Of a DNA stretch of 7,445 nt, positions 6,184 to 7,445 are shown one piece after another. Origin of the DNA: G021776435 sp046756245 (GTDB lineage: Bacteria > Pseudomonadota > Alphaproteobacteria > Caulobacterales > Parvularculaceae); NCBI GenBank assembly GCA_046756245.1, contig JBHHVZ010000121.1, positions 1 to 7,445 on the forward strand, written 5' to 3'. Below the pieces are notes generated by a model. The model saw nothing but the letters and a program-made list of their open reading frames with translations, did no database searches and was not told the DNA's origin. Numbering within the stretch: the stretch's first letter is position 1; every line of letters begins with the position of its first letter. The position numbers and the translations under genes are program-made.

Positions 6184-6858
6184 ATGAGCCGTTCGATCGG
6201 ATTGAGCGAACGTGTCGAGGCCTATGTGCGCGCCATGAACCGGGACGAGCGCCCGGCGCTTGTCCGCTGCCGCGAAGAGACCTACGCCGAATGCGCGATT
6301 CCGACGATGCAGATCAGTCCCGAGCAGGCCGAATTCATGGCGTTTCTCGCCCGCATGATCGGCGCGCAGATTTATGTCGAGGTCGGCGTTTTCACCGGCT
6401 ATTCGGCGCTCGCCATGGCGCTGGCGCTCAAAGACATGCATGGCGACGCGGCGCGCGTCATCGCTTGCGACATATCGGAGGAATTCATCGGACGCGCCCG
6501 CGGTTACTGGAGCCAGGCCGGCGTCGACTCGGTCATCGACGTGCGGATCGGGCCGGCCAATGAGACGCTCGCCGCGCTGCCGGACGCATCGGCGGATATG
6601 ATGTTCATCGACGCCGACAAGACCGGCTATTCCGATTATTACGAAGAAGGCGCGCGGATTTTGCGGTCGGGCGGCGTAATGGTGTTCGACAATGTGCTCT
6701 GGGACGGCGCCGTCGCCGAGCCCGGCAAGACGAGCGACGACATCGAAGCGCTGCGCGCCGTCGCCCAAAAAGCGAAGGCCGATCTGCGCTTCGACGTCGC
6801 CTTCACCGCCATCGGCGACGGGCTTCTGCTGTGCCGCAAGCGGGAAAAGCGCGACTGA
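6184..6858 (+). CDS. Class I SAM-dependent O-methyltransferase (catechol/caffeoyl-CoA type)
   Basis: This 224-residue cytoplasmic enzyme belongs to the Methyltransf_3 group, which methylates hydroxyls of catechol-like or related acceptors using S-adenosylmethionine and a divalent metal. The length matches the family. Visible motifs are the SAM-binding loop VEVGVFTGYSALAMA (65-79), the acidic ACDIS (94-98) that would hold the ribose, FIDADK (141-146) and DNVLWDG (169-175). By comparison with caffeoyl-CoA methyltransferase, Asp143, Asp169 and Asn170 are the likely metal ligands. The ATG at 6184 has AAGGAGA about seven bases upstream, so the start is secure. The 47 bp gap after the exported protein gene allows co-transcription. 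The natural acceptor cannot be told from the sequence; bacterial members are often broad in specificity. Family call is firm, substrate unknown. Confidence 0.93.
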   Translation: MSRSIGLSERVEAYVRAMNRDERPALVRCREETYAECAIPTMQISPEQAEFMAFLARMIGAQIYVEVGVFTGYSALAMALALKDMHGDAARVIACDISEEFIGRARGYWSQAGVDSVIDVRIGPANETLAALPDASADMMFIDADKTGYSDYYEEGARILRSGGVMVFDNVLWDGAVAEPGKTSDDIEALRAVAQKAKADLRFDVAFTAIGDGLLLCRKREKRD

Positions 6859-6893
6859 GCCTCCGCTTGCGTTTTGGGGCGCGCGGGTCAACC

Positions 6894-6899
6894 TATACT
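6894..6899 (+). promoter_or_regulatory. Possible -10 box of the ybjQ-family gene
   Basis: TATACT lies 30 bp before the start codon at 6930 and matches the -10 consensus at 5 of 6 positions. The possible -35 boxes are poor: TTTTGG (6872-6877) gives a 16 bp spacer and TTGGGG (6874-6879) only 14 bp. The gene may also be read from the methyltransferase transcript, which ends 71 bp upstream. Confidence 0.35.
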
Positions 6900-6929
6900 C
6901 GGACAACTGCAGTCAGGAGACTCCTGCCC

Positions 6930-7256
6930 ATGCCCATGATCATCACCACCACGCCGAACATCGAAGGAAAACCGGTTCGCAATTACAAGGGCGTCGTCAC
7001 CGGCGAGGCGATTCTCGGCGCCAACGTTTTCCGCGACCTGTTCGCCGGCATCCGCGACATCGTCGGGGGCCGGTCCGGCTCATACGAAGCCTCGATCCGT
7101 GAAGCGCGGCAGATCGCGCTCGATGAAATGGCCGAAGAAGCGAACAAACTCGGGGCCGATGCGGTTGTCGGCGTCGATATCGATTACGAGGTGATCGGCG
7201 AGAAAGGCTCGATGATGATGGTCTCGGCCTCCGGCACGGCCGTCAGCCTCGGCTGA
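6930..7256 (+). CDS. ybjQ: YbjQ-family protein (putative heavy-metal-binding domain)
   Basis: The 108-residue product closely follows the Escherichia coli YbjQ sequence as I recall it. Shared blocks are GVVTGEAILGAN (20-31), FAGIRDIVGGRSG (38-50), LGADAVVGVDIDYE (75-88) and GSMMMVSASGTAV (93-105). Members of this small cytoplasmic family form oligomeric rings and are labelled putative heavy-metal binding, but a biochemical role is not established. No cysteine is present, so any metal site would use other residues. CAGGAGA lies 9 bases before the ATG at 6930, which supports that start over the second ATG at 6936. The position near arsM invites a metal-stress reading, but three unrelated genes lie between them and YbjQ genes occur in many contexts. 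Confidence 0.95.
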   Translation: MPMIITTTPNIEGKPVRNYKGVVTGEAILGANVFRDLFAGIRDIVGGRSGSYEASIREARQIALDEMAEEANKLGADAVVGVDIDYEVIGEKGSMMMVSASGTAVSLG

Positions 7257-7387
7257 AACTCCGCCCGCGTCCCAGTTTGATTTTCGGTTATGGATGGTGA
7301 GCGGACATGCCAATGTTGCTCATGAACGGCAGCAAGTAGCCATGGAGCAGTCGTTCCGTTGTTTCGCCGAAAACGGACATAAGGAGC
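7257..7387. other. Short non-coding 3' region after the ybjQ-family gene
   Basis: No convincing gene is present. A weak hairpin can form between TCCGTT (7355-7360) and AACGGA (7372-7377). A ten-codon reading frame beginning at the ATG in GGACATGCC has no Shine-Dalgarno sequence. The stretch is the likely 3' untranslated part of the ybjQ transcript before the strong hairpin that follows. Confidence 0.4.
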
Positions 7388-7445
7388 AGAACTTAGAGCA
7401 TGTTCTCCGAAATGCGAGTCGGAGAACATGCTCTAGGTTTTTGTT
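7388..7445 (+). terminator. Very strong palindrome with T run: terminator or repeat element
   Basis: The arms 7394-7410 and 7419-7435 are perfectly complementary over 17 bp around an eight-base loop (7411-7418). Pairing continues outward through positions 7388-7393 with 7436-7441, partly by G-T pairs, to about 23 bp. The right arm leads into GGTTTTTGTT, so on the plus strand it makes an intrinsic terminator for the ybjQ-family gene, 137 bp after its stop. The stem is much longer than termination needs. The core GAGCATG...CATGCTC resembles palindromic repeats scattered in alphaproteobacterial genomes, so it may be a repeat element doubling as a terminator. The window ends four bases after the stem. 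Confidence 0.8.

Noticed and set aside
6166..6906. Minus-strand open frame of 246 codons
   Set aside because: It is antisense to the O-methyltransferase, whose motifs and Shine-Dalgarno sequence are clear.
2287..7256. A single metal-resistance operon linking arsM with the YbjQ-family heavy-metal domain
   Set aside because: Three genes with no metal theme lie between them, possible internal promoters are present, and YbjQ has no proven metal function.
1..7445. CRISPR array, toxin-antitoxin pair, phage or defence system
   Set aside because: No spaced repeat array, and no nuclease, integrase or paired small genes with such features were found on either strand.

Overview
The window looks like chromosomal DNA of a GC-rich alphaproteobacterium. 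The coding density, the C/G-rich third codon positions, the Shine-Dalgarno sites, and the sequence style of the tRNA and of the arsM and M28 peptidase genes all fit. No taxon below class can be fixed from the sequence alone.

Left part (1-427). The first 208 bases hold no gene that can be supported. They contain two copies of TGTCTAGC exactly 21 bp apart and a terminator-like hairpin. A minus-strand tRNA with anticodon CAU follows at 209-283. It is best read as tRNA-Ile(CAU), the lysidine-modified AUA reader. It has its own promoter at 311-339.

Minus-strand gene (425-2086). This is a lipoprotein metallopeptidase of family M28 with an inserted PA-like domain and a complete set of two-zinc ligands. 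It has a convincing sigma70-type promoter (2132-2160) in a 200 bp divergent intergenic region that also holds a direct repeat and a near-palindrome.

Plus-strand block (2287-7256). The first gene is an arsenite S-adenosylmethionine methyltransferase (arsM) with the four cysteines of the family. Next, overlapping or directly abutting it, is a large exported glycoside-hydrolase-like protein with clan GH-A style catalytic motifs (NE and YEGG). Its start codon is a real problem. Then come a small exported beta-rich protein of unknown function with a calcium-loop-like motif, a class I O-methyltransferase of the catechol/caffeoyl-CoA type, and a clear YbjQ-family protein. The right edge (7388-7441) is a very strong 17 bp perfect palindrome that extends to about 23 bp and ends in a T-rich run: a terminator, and possibly a copy of a dispersed palindromic repeat.

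How they work together: arsM detoxifies arsenite, but no arsR, transporter or reductase is visible beside it. The two exported proteins are neighbours and might share an extracellular substrate, which is inference only. No CRISPR array, complete insertion sequence, phage gene or defence system is present. The items most worth a second look are the exported GH-A-like protein with its missing ordinary start, its small exported neighbour, and the terminal palindrome.
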